Shown here piece after piece: positions 42,552-51,243 of a stretch of DNA of 64,000 nucleotides (position 1 is its first letter; each line of letters opens with the position of its first letter). The DNA lies in contig CAIJOA010000042.1 of the NCBI GenBank assembly GCA_903822185.1, forward strand, positions 62,001-126,000, read 5' to 3'. A program made the translations under genes and the position numbers. The stretch comes from an uncultured Rhodospirillales bacterium (GTDB lineage: Bacteria; Pseudomonadota; Alphaproteobacteria; ATCC43930; CGMCC-115725). The notes beneath the pieces were generated by a model, which was not told the origin of the DNA, did no database searches, and saw only the letters and a list, made by a program, of their open reading frames with translations.

Positions 42552-43256
42552 TTGTCCGAGTTTTTGCAGGTTCCGGCGTTCGACACTCCAGTTGATACGA
42601 CGCTCGCGCCGCGCCGTTCTGGAACGCGTACCGAGGAATTGCGCATTCTTCTGGCCGACGAAATCGTTCGCGGAAAGCTGTCGCCGGGCATGCCGCTGGA
42701 AGAAGCCGAAATAGCGCGGCGCTTCGGCGTCTCGCGCACGCCCGTCCGCGAGGCGATTCGCGAGTTGGCGGCATCGGGTCTGGTTGAAACCCGCGCGCAT
42801 CGCAGCGCAATCGTGGCGCGTCCTTCGTCGGAACGGCTGCGCGGCATGTTCGATGTTCTCGCCGAACTCGAATCACTCTGCGCCGGGCTCTCGGCAATCA
42901 AGATGACCTCGGATGAGCGTCAGGCGTTGCAGGAACTCCACGCCGAATTGGGCGAACTGGTTCTCGAGGGTGATCCAAAACCCTATCACGAGATGAACGA
43001 GCAGTTTCACAGCCTGATCTATATCGGCAGTCACAACGCCTATCTGACCGAGCTGACCTTCGCGACGCGGACGCGCTTGTCGCCGTTCAGCCATATGCAA
43101 TTCCGGGCCATGGGGCGTTTGACGCGTTCTCATGAGGAACATGACCGCGTGGTCGCCGCGATAATCGAGGGCGATCAAGCAACGGCGTCTGCCGAAATGC
43201 GCTCCCACATCACGACCGTCGAGATTACCTACGAGCGGTACGTCGAAAGCGCTTAA
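42552..43256 (+). CDS. GntR-family (FCD) transcriptional regulator
   Basis: A 234-aa regulator. The winged HTH (residues about 28-90, with LEEAEIARRFGVSRTPVREAIRELAASGLVE) is followed by an all-helical FCD ligand domain (ALQELH...PYHEMNEQFHSLIY...SHEEHDRVVAAI). Its metal/ligand residues are probably D/H in MNEQFHS and HEEHDR. AGGA lies 7 bases before TTG 42552, so I prefer that to an upstream TTG at 42546. It is last in the plus-strand series and likely senses a pathway intermediate. Its stop overlaps the convergent pdeM stop. Confidence 0.88.
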   Translation: MSEFLQVPAFDTPVDTTLAPRRSGTRTEELRILLADEIVRGKLSPGMPLEEAEIARRFGVSRTPVREAIRELAASGLVETRAHRSAIVARPSSERLRGMFDVLAELESLCAGLSAIKMTSDERQALQELHAELGELVLEGDPKPYHEMNEQFHSLIYIGSHNAYLTELTFATRTRLSPFSHMQFRAMGRLTRSHEEHDRVVAAIIEGDQATASAEMRSHITTVEITYERYVESA

Positions 43257-43954
43257 CTCGCTATTTGGGGGACGAATTCGCGCCGCACGAGCCGGCCCCT
43301 GATCATCAGATCGACGCGATAGCGCGTCGGGAACAATGCCCGGATCGGCGGGCTGTCGATATGAAGGCCGCCGGTATAGGCGCCGAAGGATGGCAGGATA
43401 ATTCGCCGCTCATCGTGGATGAAGCACATGCCGCTCAGGCGGCGGCCCTGCACGTCGATATGCGACTTGGGATGATAGTGTCCGCTGACTTCGCCGACCG
43501 GCGTATCGCCGGCTTGATGCTGAAAAGTAAGACCGTTGAGACGAAGCGCGTCGGTGACGATCTGCCCGCCGAGCGAGCGCGGCAAAGCGGTATCGTGATT
43601 GCCGGTCAGCCAGATCCATTCATGCGTATTCACCAGCCGCGCCAGCGCCATGGCGTCATCGAAACTGAGCGAGGCAGGGCCTTTCCCATCGTGAAAGCTA
43701 TCACCGAGACAGATGATGCGGCGAATTTTCGGGCCAATCGCCGCCGCAAGGCGGGCTAGCGTCGCGGCGGTGTCATAAGGCGGCAGATGCACGCCGCGCC
43801 GCGCGAAGCTCGATCCTTTTTCGAAATGCAGGTCCGCGACGATCAAGGTTGCCGTCGCCGGCCACCACAAGACGCCGCTCGGTTCGGCGATCAACTCGAT
43901 GCCATTGACGATGAGGCGGCCAACGTCGCCGTGTTGGGGTCGAATGGGCGTCAT
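43253..43954 (-). CDS. pdeM: Ligase-associated DNA damage response phosphoesterase
   Basis: A 233-aa metallophosphoesterase of the type that accompanies bacterial LigC-like repair ligases. The two-metal motifs are all present: D41-x-H43 (ADLHFEKG), D85 (GDSFHDG), N119-H120-D121 (GNHD) and H159-x-H161 (GHYHPK). Start ATG 43954 is one base after the helicase stop, so translation is coupled. It is the downstream member of the helicase/esterase pair; the exonuclease/ligase pair is divergent. Confidence 0.92.
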   Translation of the reverse strand: MTPIRPQHGDVGRLIVNGIELIAEPSGVLWWPATATLIVADLHFEKGSSFARRGVHLPPYDTAATLARLAAAIGPKIRRIICLGDSFHDGKGPASLSFDDAMALARLVNTHEWIWLTGNHDTALPRSLGGQIVTDALRLNGLTFQHQAGDTPVGEVSGHYHPKSHIDVQGRRLSGMCFIHDERRIILPSFGAYTGGLHIDSPPIRALFPTRYRVDLMIRGRLVRREFVPQIAS

Positions 43955-43955
43955 C

Positions 43956-46370
43956 TCAGTCCGGTGCGGCTTCACGCAGTAATTCATCGACGTCGGCTTT
44001 ATCGATGAGCGCATCGATCGCCGAGCCATAGACGGTTTCGCGTCCGATTTCGAGCAGGATCGGCACGGCCAGCGGTGAAACCCGATCCAGCGCGCGATGG
44101 GTGATATGGCCTTTGATACGGGCCAGCATCAGGCCAAGCCGGCGGATGTCGGTCAAACCGGTGGCGGCGTCGGCGTTCGTGGCGCGCAGCAGGATATGAT
44201 CCGGTTGATGCCGGCGCAGCACGTCATAGATCAGGTCGGAATTGAAGGTCACTTGGCGTCGGTTCTTTTCATGGCCGGGCAGGCGGCGTTCGATCAATCC
44301 CGCGATGACCGCGACGTTACGAAAGCTTCGCCGCAGCATCGACGATTCGGCCATCCATTCTTCGAGATCGTCCCCTAGCATGTCTTGCGCGAACAGTTGG
44401 TCAATGTCGCGCGCCGGTTCGAGACTCCAGATCGCCAGCACATAATCGGTCGCAACAAAGCCGAGCGGCTTTAATCCCGCGCGCTCCATTCGCCGCGTCA
44501 ACAACATACCCAACGTCTGATGGGCAGGCCGGCCCTCGAAGCCATAAGCGACAAGGTAGTGATAAGAGCCGCGCGGAAAGGTTTCGACCAGCAAGCCTTT
44601 GCGGTCCGGAAGTAGTGAGCGTTGTTTCTGCGCTTTCAGCCAGTCGCGCACGGGCGGTGGCAGGTCTTTCCACGATCGAGGCTGTTGCAATAACCCGCGC
44701 ACGCGTTCGGCCAGATGCGTCGAAAGCGGCAACTTGCCGCCGTCATAGCTGGGAATTTTGGGCTCTTTTTTGCCTTTGGCGCGGGACGCCCAAAGTTCCA
44801 TGCCCTGGATGCGATCGAAGGCGAGGATCTGGCCGGCAAACAAAAAGGTGTCGCCGTTGCGGAGGCCCAGGGCGAAGTTCTCCTCAACCTCGCCGATGAC
44901 TTTGCCGCCCCGGATACGCACGCGCAGCATCGCCGCTTCGACGATGGTGCCGATATTCATGCGATAGCGCCGCGCCACTTGCGGCGAGACGATGTGATAT
45001 TGGCCGAGGCTGTCGCGAAACAGATGCCGCCATTGATCATAGGCCTGCAACGCATAGCCGCCGGTTTCGACATAACTCAGCACATCGTCGAAATCGTTGC
45101 GCGGCAACGCGGCATAGGGCGCTGCTGAGGTGACCTCGGCATACATCGCGTCGGCGGTAAACGGGGCGGCACAGGCCATGCCGAGGACGTGCTGCGCCAA
45201 GACATCGAGTCCACCGGGGCGCGGCTTCTCACCGTCGAGTTCGCGTGCTGCGATGGCGCCCAGCGCGGCGCGGCATTCCAATGCCTCAAAGCGATTGGCC
45301 GGAACCAGCAAAGCTTCGCTGGGCGTATCGAGCCGATGATTGGCGCGACCGACACGTTGCGTCAGGCGTGACACGCCTTTCGGCGCGCCGATTTGAATGA
45401 CGAGATCGACCGCGCCCCAATCGATGCCGAGATCGAGCGACGAGGTCGCGACGACGGCACGCAGCTTGCCCGCCGCCATCGCGGCCTCGACCTTGCGACG
45501 TTGCTCGACCACCAGACTGCCGTGATGCAGCGCGATCGGCAGATTGGCTTCGTTATGTTTCCACAATTCCTGGAAAACGAGTTCGGCCTGGGCGCGCGTA
45601 TTGACGAAGACGAGCGTCGTTTGATGCTGCCCGATTTTCCGATAGACCTCGCCCAGCGCGTGCAGCCCCATATGCCCGGCCCAGGGGAGTTCCTCGCCCG
45701 GTTCCAACATCGTGACCTGCGGCAACGGCCCCTCGTCGCCGGCAATGCGATGCACCTTTTTCCCGCCCGATCCGATCCAGGCAGCCAGTTCGTCGGGCCA
45801 TGCGATGGTTGCCGACAACCCGACATGGCGCGCTTCCGGCGCGAGCTTAGCCAGACGTGCCAGACCCAACGCCAATAGGTCGCCGCGCTTGCCGCCGGCG
45901 AGGGCATGAACCTCGTCGATAATGACCGCGCGCAGGCTGCCAAAGGTTTTGTCGGCATCCTGGTGCGAGAGCATCAACGCCAGCGACTCCGGCGTCGTCA
46001 TCAGCATATGCGGCGGGTCTTCGCGCTGACGTTGCCGCCGTGCCGCTGGCGTGTCCCCGGTGCGGGTTTCGAGCCGGATCGGAAGTTTCAACTCCTCGAT
46101 CGGCGCGCCGAGATTGCGGTGGATATCGACCGCCAGAGCTTTGAGGGGCGAGATATAGAGCGTGTGAAGCGAAGGCGGCGGATTTTGCGCCAATTCGATC
46201 AGGCTCGGCAGAAATCCTGCCAGAGTCTTACCGCCGCCTGTCGGCGCCGTCAGCAGCACCGACTGCCCGGCTTGCGCCGCCTCGATCATGGCGCGCTGAT
46301 GCGGGTGCAGCGTCCAACGGCGGGACGCGAACCATTGCGCGAGACTGGAGGGAAGGGCGTCGAGCGGCAT
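43956..46370 (-). CDS. Ligase-associated DNA damage response DExH helicase (Lhr-core type)
   Basis: An 804-aa superfamily 2 helicase. Motif I is GGGKT (45-49), the Walker B box is DEVH (152-155) and the SF2 C-terminal motif RVGRANHR is near residue 343. A winged-helix and Lhr-specific C-terminal domain follow, giving the Lhr-core length. Relatives are 3'-5' single-strand-DNA-dependent translocases implicated in repair of cross-links or breaks. It is encoded with pdeM, opposite the exonuclease and ligase genes. The 83 bases to the exonuclease start hold both promoters. Confidence 0.94.
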   Translation of the reverse strand: MPLDALPSSLAQWFASRRWTLHPHQRAMIEAAQAGQSVLLTAPTGGGKTLAGFLPSLIELAQNPPPSLHTLYISPLKALAVDIHRNLGAPIEELKLPIRLETRTGDTPAARRQRQREDPPHMLMTTPESLALMLSHQDADKTFGSLRAVIIDEVHALAGGKRGDLLALGLARLAKLAPEARHVGLSATIAWPDELAAWIGSGGKKVHRIAGDEGPLPQVTMLEPGEELPWAGHMGLHALGEVYRKIGQHQTTLVFVNTRAQAELVFQELWKHNEANLPIALHHGSLVVEQRRKVEAAMAAGKLRAVVATSSLDLGIDWGAVDLVIQIGAPKGVSRLTQRVGRANHRLDTPSEALLVPANRFEALECRAALGAIAARELDGEKPRPGGLDVLAQHVLGMACAAPFTADAMYAEVTSAAPYAALPRNDFDDVLSYVETGGYALQAYDQWRHLFRDSLGQYHIVSPQVARRYRMNIGTIVEAAMLRVRIRGGKVIGEVEENFALGLRNGDTFLFAGQILAFDRIQGMELWASRAKGKKEPKIPSYDGGKLPLSTHLAERVRGLLQQPRSWKDLPPPVRDWLKAQKQRSLLPDRKGLLVETFPRGSYHYLVAYGFEGRPAHQTLGMLLTRRMERAGLKPLGFVATDYVLAIWSLEPARDIDQLFAQDMLGDDLEEWMAESSMLRRSFRNVAVIAGLIERRLPGHEKNRRQVTFNSDLIYDVLRRHQPDHILLRATNADAATGLTDIRRLGLMLARIKGHITHRALDRVSPLAVPILLEIGRETVYGSAIDALIDKADVDELLREAAPD

Positions 46371-46379
46371 GCTTCGAGA

Positions 46380-46444
46380 ATATGGGGATCAAGTCCGCTT
46401 TTCGCACGAGATTCAGCTACGAAAAGCGGCGCCCGTTCCCATAT
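46380..46444. promoter_or_regulatory. Nested inverted repeats in the divergent repair-gene promoter region
   Basis: CCGCTTTTCG (46395-46404) faces CGAAAAGCGG (46420-46429) around 15 bases. Outside them ATATGGG (46380-46386) faces CCCATAT (46438-46444). The symmetrical array fills nearly the whole gap between helicase and exonuclease starts. I see no standard alphaproteobacterial LexA box (GTTC-N7-GTTC). It may bind a damage-response regulator. Confidence 0.5.
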
Positions 46445-46453
46445 AGATCGGAC

Positions 46454-47467
46454 ATGTCCGAACCCTCGAAATCCCCCGATTGGCTGAAACCGACCCCGCG
46501 CGGGCTTTATTGCGAAGCCGGCGATTTTTATGTCGATCCGGTCTATCCGGTGGAGCGGGCCGTCATCACCCATGGCCATAGCGACCATGCCCGGGCGGGC
46601 CATGGCGCTGTGCTGGCGACACCCGAGACTTTGGCGATTATGCGCCAACGTTTCGGTGAGAATGCCGGCGGTTCGCACCAGCCGCTTGCCTATGGCGAGG
46701 CGATCAGCCTCGGCGGTGTTGACGTCAAATTGGTCCCGGCCGGCCATATCCTCGGCAGCGCCCAGGCTGTGCTCGATTATCGCGGCAGCCGGATCGTTGT
46801 CTCCGGCGACTATAAACGCCGCGCCGACCTGACCTGTCCGCCGTTCGAGCCGCAGCCCTGCGATGTCTTCATCACCGAAGCGACCTTCGGCCTGCCGGTC
46901 TTTCGTCATCCGCCGGATACCGAGGAGATCGATAAGCTTCTCCACTCGCTGAAACTTTTTCCGGAACGCGCGCATCTCGTCGGCACTTATGCGCTCGGGA
47001 AATGCCAGCGCGTTATCACCCTGCTGCGCCGCCAGGGGTATGAGGAACCGATCTATCTGCACGGTGCGCTCCAAGCTTGCTGCAAGACCTATCAGGATTT
47101 CGGCGTCGAACTGGGCGCGCTGCTACCGGTGCTTGGCACCACGAAAGACGAATTGCGCGGCAAGATCGTTCTGGCACCGCCCTCGGCCGCGACCGAACCC
47201 TGGGCACGCCGACTGCCTGACGCGTTGGTGGCGCAGGCGTCGGGCTGGATGCGGGTGCGGCAACGCGCGCGTCAGCGCGGCGTCGAACTGCCGCTGGTGA
47301 TTTCCGATCATGCCGACTGGGACGAATTGCTGGCGACGATCGACGAGGTGAAGCCGGGCGAGATTTGGATCACCCATGGCGCGGAGGAAGCCTTGCTGCG
47401 CCAAGCCGGCCTGATGGGTTATCGCGCGCGGGCCTTGTCGCTGGTCGGGTTTGAGGAAGAGGACTGA
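46454..47467 (+). CDS. Ligase-associated DNA damage response exonuclease
   Basis: A 337-aa metallo-beta-lactamase/beta-CASP nuclease. The two-metal motif H40-x-H42-x-D44-H45 (THGHSDHA) is followed by GHILGSAQ and a D (SGDYKRR). Relatives of this cluster protein are predicted DNA 3' end-processing enzymes acting before ligation. ATG 46454 is chosen over an ATG at 46382 because the domain begins immediately after it. The ligase gene follows 2 bases later. Confidence 0.92.
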   Translation: MSEPSKSPDWLKPTPRGLYCEAGDFYVDPVYPVERAVITHGHSDHARAGHGAVLATPETLAIMRQRFGENAGGSHQPLAYGEAISLGGVDVKLVPAGHILGSAQAVLDYRGSRIVVSGDYKRRADLTCPPFEPQPCDVFITEATFGLPVFRHPPDTEEIDKLLHSLKLFPERAHLVGTYALGKCQRVITLLRRQGYEEPIYLHGALQACCKTYQDFGVELGALLPVLGTTKDELRGKIVLAPPSAATEPWARRLPDALVAQASGWMRVRQRARQRGVELPLVISDHADWDELLATIDEVKPGEIWITHGAEEALLRQAGLMGYRARALSLVGFEEED

Positions 47468-47469
47468 GG

Positions 47470-49035
47470 GTGAAACGTTTCGCGCCCTTGCTCGATGCGC
47501 TCGTCTTCATGCCCTCGCGGCTGGGGAAGCTACGTCTTCTGCGCGAATATTTCGCGACCACGCCGGACCCCGATCGCGGCTGGGCGCTGGCGGCGCTGAC
47601 CGGTGAATTGTCGTTCAGTGGCGTGAAATCGACGCAAATCCGCAAGCTTGTGCAGGACCGCGTTGATCCGCAACTTTTCGAACTCTCCTATGATTTCGTC
47701 GGCGATCTCGCCGAAACCGTCGCCCTTATCTGGCCGCAAAAGCCCGGCGCCAATTATCAGCCGACTTTGTCGGATGTCGTCGATGGCATGGCGTCAGCGA
47801 CGCGCGCCAATGCCGCGGCCCTGATCACGGGTTGGCTGGATGCGTTGGATGCGACCGAACGATGGGCGCTGTTAAAGCTTGCGACCGGTGCGTTGCGTGT
47901 CGGGGTATCGGCACGTCTCGCAAAAACCGCCTTGGCCGAATGGTCGAATGTCCCGATCGAACAAATCGAAGGCATCTGGCACGGTCTTCAACCCCCTTAC
48001 GCCGACTTGTTCGCCTGGCTGGAGGGACGCGCACCGCAGCCCGAGCGCGGCAATCTGCCGACTTTCACCCCGTTGATGCTGGCGCAGCCGCTGGAAGACG
48101 AAGATATCCCAAAGCTCGATCCGGCAGCCTATCGCGCCGAATGGAAATGGGATGGCATTCGCGTGCAGCTTGTCGGTCGTGGCGGCGAGCGCCGGCTTTA
48201 TTCACGATCCGGCGACGATCTCGGGGCGGCCTTTCCGGATTTGCTCGCGGCGCTGCACGACGATGTCGTGCTCGACGGTGAATTGCTGGTGATGCGCGAT
48301 GGGGACATCGCGCCGTTCAACGATTTGCAGCAACGCCTCAACCGCAAGACCGCGACGCCGAAGCTGATTACCGATTACCCGGCATGGGTCCGGCTTTACG
48401 ACATCCTTGAAGAAAAGGGCGAAGACCTTCGCGGGCTGTCGTTTGATGAACGTCGCGGACGCCTCGATCGATGGTATCAAGCCGCGCCGCGCCCGCAGAT
48501 GGATCTATCGCCGCTTCTCCCGTTCGGAAGCTGGGACGAACTATCGCAAATGCGCGACGGCGCACGCGAACGGTCGATCGAAGGACTGATGCTGAAGCGG
48601 GGCGATTCAACCTATGTGACGGGGCGGCCGAAAGGCCCCTGGTTCAAATGGAAGCGTGATGCGCTGACGGTCGATACCGTGCTGATGTATGCGCAGCGTG
48701 GACACGGCAAGCGCTCGTCTTTTTATTCGGATTATACATTCGGCGTTTGGCGCGATCAGGAACTCGTGCCGGTGGGTAAAGCTTATTTCGGCTTTACCGA
48801 CGAAGAATTGCGTCAACTCGATAAATGGATTCGCGATCATACGGTCGATCGCTTTGGTCCGGTGCGGTCGGTCGCGCCACTTCTCGTTCTGGAAGTGGCA
48901 TTCGACAGCATCAATCGATCAACGCGGCATAAATCGGGACTCGCAATGCGGTTCCCCCGTATCCATCGTATCCGCTGGGATAAGCCCGCTGCTGAGGCGG
49001 ATCAGCTACCCACCCTCGAAAAGCTCGTGTCATGA
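47470..49035 (+). CDS. ATP-dependent DNA ligase (cisplatin damage response type)
   Basis: A 521-aa ATP-dependent ligase. The adenylated lysine is K226 in the motif K-W-D-G (226-229); later nucleotidyltransferase motifs include DGELLVM and LMLKR, and an OB-fold follows. An N-terminal helical domain of about 200 residues matches the LigB-like enzymes of the exonuclease/ligase/helicase/esterase quartet. GTG 47470 is 2 bases after the exonuclease stop, with GAGG overlapping. The gene ends at a bidirectional hairpin. Confidence 0.94.
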   Translation: MKRFAPLLDALVFMPSRLGKLRLLREYFATTPDPDRGWALAALTGELSFSGVKSTQIRKLVQDRVDPQLFELSYDFVGDLAETVALIWPQKPGANYQPTLSDVVDGMASATRANAAALITGWLDALDATERWALLKLATGALRVGVSARLAKTALAEWSNVPIEQIEGIWHGLQPPYADLFAWLEGRAPQPERGNLPTFTPLMLAQPLEDEDIPKLDPAAYRAEWKWDGIRVQLVGRGGERRLYSRSGDDLGAAFPDLLAALHDDVVLDGELLVMRDGDIAPFNDLQQRLNRKTATPKLITDYPAWVRLYDILEEKGEDLRGLSFDERRGRLDRWYQAAPRPQMDLSPLLPFGSWDELSQMRDGARERSIEGLMLKRGDSTYVTGRPKGPWFKWKRDALTVDTVLMYAQRGHGKRSSFYSDYTFGVWRDQELVPVGKAYFGFTDEELRQLDKWIRDHTVDRFGPVRSVAPLLVLEVAFDSINRSTRHKSGLAMRFPRIHRIRWDKPAAEADQLPTLEKLVS

Positions 49036-49040
49036 AAAAA

Positions 49041-49064
49041 GCCCCGAACCATAAGGTTCGGGGC
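49041..49064. terminator. Rho-independent terminator
   Basis: A 10-bp perfect stem (GCCCCGAACC and complement) with an ATAA loop is flanked by AAAAAA on the left. On the minus strand that reads as a T6 run, making it a strong terminator for the gene ending at 49091. On the plus strand it follows the ligase stop. Confidence 0.88.
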
Positions 49065-49090
49065 TCTCATTCATTATCTAAAGACTGGAT

Positions 49091-49699
49091 TTAGAGACCA
49101 GCGTTATACCGGCGACGTTCGGCCTCAACTTCGGCCGTCGTGTAAGGCGGCGCTTTGGGATCGAATTCGTTCCAGCCGGCTTCGCGGTAGAGATTGACGC
49201 GATGCGTCGGATTGACCGAGCGGCGGACCAAAATCTGCTCGGCGACGACTTCGTATTTATCGCTCGGCTTCACGGTGACGAGCGTGCCGCCACGTCGAAC
49301 GCCTTCGGCATAGAAGTTAGCGTCTTCACGGCTGACACCGGCGGCGATTAGCGAACCGGCTAGGCCGCCGGCACCCGCGCCGACGGCTGCACCCGCGACG
49401 GCGCCCGCTGCGGCCGCGACAAGCCAACCGGCCGCGACGACCGGGCCGATACCGGGAATGGCCAGCATGCCCAGGCCGGCGAGAACACCGGCCGCACCGC
49501 CGGCGACGCCGCCGACAGCAGCGCCCGTACCGGCGCCCGCGCCGGCTTCAGTGGTCGGAATCGACTTCGAACGGCCGTCATAGTCGTTCGCGACAAGGCT
49601 GATGTCGCGCGCCGGAATGCCGGCTTCTTCGAGATCGCGGACGGCTTGCGCCGCGTCGTCGTAATTATCGAACAGTCCCGAGATGGTACGTGTGGTCAT
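49091..49699 (-). CDS. General stress protein-like, glycine-zipper membrane protein
   Basis: A 202-aa protein. Residues 1-45 (MTTRTISGLFDNYDDAAQAVRDLEEAGIP) resemble the general stress protein 17M-like domain. Residues 50-120 are a long Gly/Ala zipper (GAGAGTGAAVGGVAGGAAGV and so on) that can cross or lie on the membrane. The C-terminus is hydrophilic and ends in a charged helix. It is a single-gene unit with AAAGGG before the ATG and a strong terminator. Function is unknown; relatives are induced by stress. Confidence 0.78.
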   Translation of the reverse strand: MTTRTISGLFDNYDDAAQAVRDLEEAGIPARDISLVANDYDGRSKSIPTTEAGAGAGTGAAVGGVAGGAAGVLAGLGMLAIPGIGPVVAAGWLVAAAAGAVAGAAVGAGAGGLAGSLIAAGVSREDANFYAEGVRRGGTLVTVKPSDKYEVVAEQILVRRSVNPTHRVNLYREAGWNEFDPKAPPYTTAEVEAERRRYNAGL

Positions 49700-49745
49700 G
49701 TCAGACCCTTTCCATATGGAAGATGATGGGGCGAGCGCGTTGGCG

Positions 49746-50072
49746 TTATTGGTTTACGATGTTGCCTTGGTAATCGAGCGCAACGGAAACCTTCGCGCCG
49801 CCTTTCATGGCAGTGCCACGCCAGATCGATTGCTGATCTTGTTGAAGGGCGGAAACGTCGGAGTAGCCGAAGGATTCAAGGCGCTTCTTGGCTTCGGCTT
49901 CGGTGAAACTGTTTTTGCCGGCAACCGGGGCCGCCGTGGTCTTCGCTTCGGCATTCGACGTGCTGATGGCGGGCGGGGTCGTTGTCGTCCGTTGATCCTG
50001 GTCAGCGGCAAGGCTCGGCGAGACGCTGGCGGCAAGCAGCGCCAATGCCGGAATTACATGTAGAACGCGCAT
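49746..50072 (-). CDS. Small secreted protein with PepSY-like C-terminus
   Basis: A 108-aa protein with a clear signal peptide (MRVLHVIPALALLAASVSPSLA). A Thr/Ala-rich linker is followed by a 45-residue fold (FTEAEAKKRLESFGYSDVSALQQDQQSIWRGTAMKGGAKVSVALDYQGNIV) of PepSY/BLIP-like type. The periplasmic role is unknown; such domains bind or inhibit peptidases. GAGGAG lies upstream of ATG 50072. Bases 50073-50250 contain no further gene. Confidence 0.75.
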   Translation of the reverse strand: MRVLHVIPALALLAASVSPSLAADQDQRTTTTPPAISTSNAEAKTTAAPVAGKNSFTEAEAKKRLESFGYSDVSALQQDQQSIWRGTAMKGGAKVSVALDYQGNIVNQ

Positions 50073-50250
50073 CTGAAACTCTCCTCGTGATGAAGTAGTC
50101 CCTCAACACGAAGGCGATGCGAACGTTGCTCATATCTTTTGCAGTGGCCAACAAAGGCGTTTTGATGACGAACCTATGACGTTGACGGCCCGAAGGCCCT
50201 TGCGTATCAAGGAGCGCATCGATCTTTTCCCGTCGCCTTTGTGAGCATTC

Positions 50251-51240
50251 ATGATCACCAGCCATACCTGTATCGGCGACGGCAAAGGCACGCTCATCAA
50301 CGATGACGCGGCGGGGCTGCCACCGGATACGGTCTGGGTCGATATTTTCGATGCCGATGCCGCGGAGGTCGCCTTTATCGAAAAGGTGACGGGGCTGCAC
50401 GTGCCGTCATCCGCCGAACTCGGTGAAATCGAGAGTTCAAGCCGATTGCGCGTTGAAAAGAACACGCTCTATCTCAGCATGCCGCTGGTCTATGCGATGG
50501 AGACAGGGTTGCCGGTGACGACATCGGTCGGTTTCGTGTTACGCAAAGACCTTCTCATCACCGTTCGGTTCGCCGATCTCAGGGTTTTTCGCAATTTCAC
50601 CGATGCGGTTGCTCTGTCGGGCGCGATTCATCACAGCAGCGCGGGCGCTTTCGTCGGGCTGCTCGAAGCGATCATCGATCGCATGGCGGATGGGCTCGAA
50701 CGCGTCGGCGCGGATCTCGATTCAATCTCGAACCGTATCTTTCGCAATGAATTGAAAGAAAAGCGTCATCGACCCGCGAAGGAAGATGCCGATCTGCGGG
50801 AGGTCCTTCGCCGGATTGGCCGCGACGGCGATCTGACGTCGAAGATCCGTGATACGTTGCTGGGGCTGGGCCGGATCGTTTCGTATGTGATGAATCTGGG
50901 TACGGAATGGCTTGTGCCCGAGGTGCGGGCTCATCTTGAAACCGTGCGTCGCGACGTTACCTCGCTTAATGACTATGACGCGCAGATGACCAACAATGTT
51001 CAGCTTCTGCTGGACGCGACCTTGGGTCTCATCAATATCGAGCAGAACAACATCATCAAGGTTCTGACCATCGTCTCCGTGGTCGGTGTGCCGCCGACGC
51101 TTGTCGCCAGCATGTACGGCATGAATTTCCACAATATGCCGGAGCTCGACTGGGCCTGGGGCTATCCTTACGGTCTCGCGCTGATCGCGGTGAGCGCGAT
51201 CCTGCCGCTGGCTTGGTTCAAGCTGCGCGGCTGGCTCTAG
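50251..51240 (+). CDS. CorA/ZntB-family divalent cation transporter
   Basis: A 329-aa transporter. A large cytoplasmic funnel (residues 1-270) ends in two membrane helices. The pore signature Y-G-M-N-F is in VASMYGMNFHNMPE, between them. The long central helix (GLLEAIIDRMADGLERVGADLDSISNRIF) is typical. It moves magnesium or another divalent metal. The ribosome site is weak. It is not related to the catabolic genes and converges with the decarboxylase-like gene 3 bases from its stop. Confidence 0.9.
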   Translation: MITSHTCIGDGKGTLINDDAAGLPPDTVWVDIFDADAAEVAFIEKVTGLHVPSSAELGEIESSSRLRVEKNTLYLSMPLVYAMETGLPVTTSVGFVLRKDLLITVRFADLRVFRNFTDAVALSGAIHHSSAGAFVGLLEAIIDRMADGLERVGADLDSISNRIFRNELKEKRHRPAKEDADLREVLRRIGRDGDLTSKIRDTLLGLGRIVSYVMNLGTEWLVPEVRAHLETVRRDVTSLNDYDAQMTNNVQLLLDATLGLINIEQNNIIKVLTIVSVVGVPPTLVASMYGMNFHNMPELDWAWGYPYGLALIAVSAILPLAWFKLRGWL

Positions 51241-51243
51241 GCC

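Noticed and set aside
46371-46453. LexA/SOS box between helicase and exonuclease genes
   Set aside because: One GTTC is present at 46435 but the partner at N7 spacing is not.
49091-50250. Link of the stress protein, secreted protein and CorA genes to the catabolic system
   Set aside because: They have their own terminators and ribosome sites, and nothing in sequence ties them to ring degradation.
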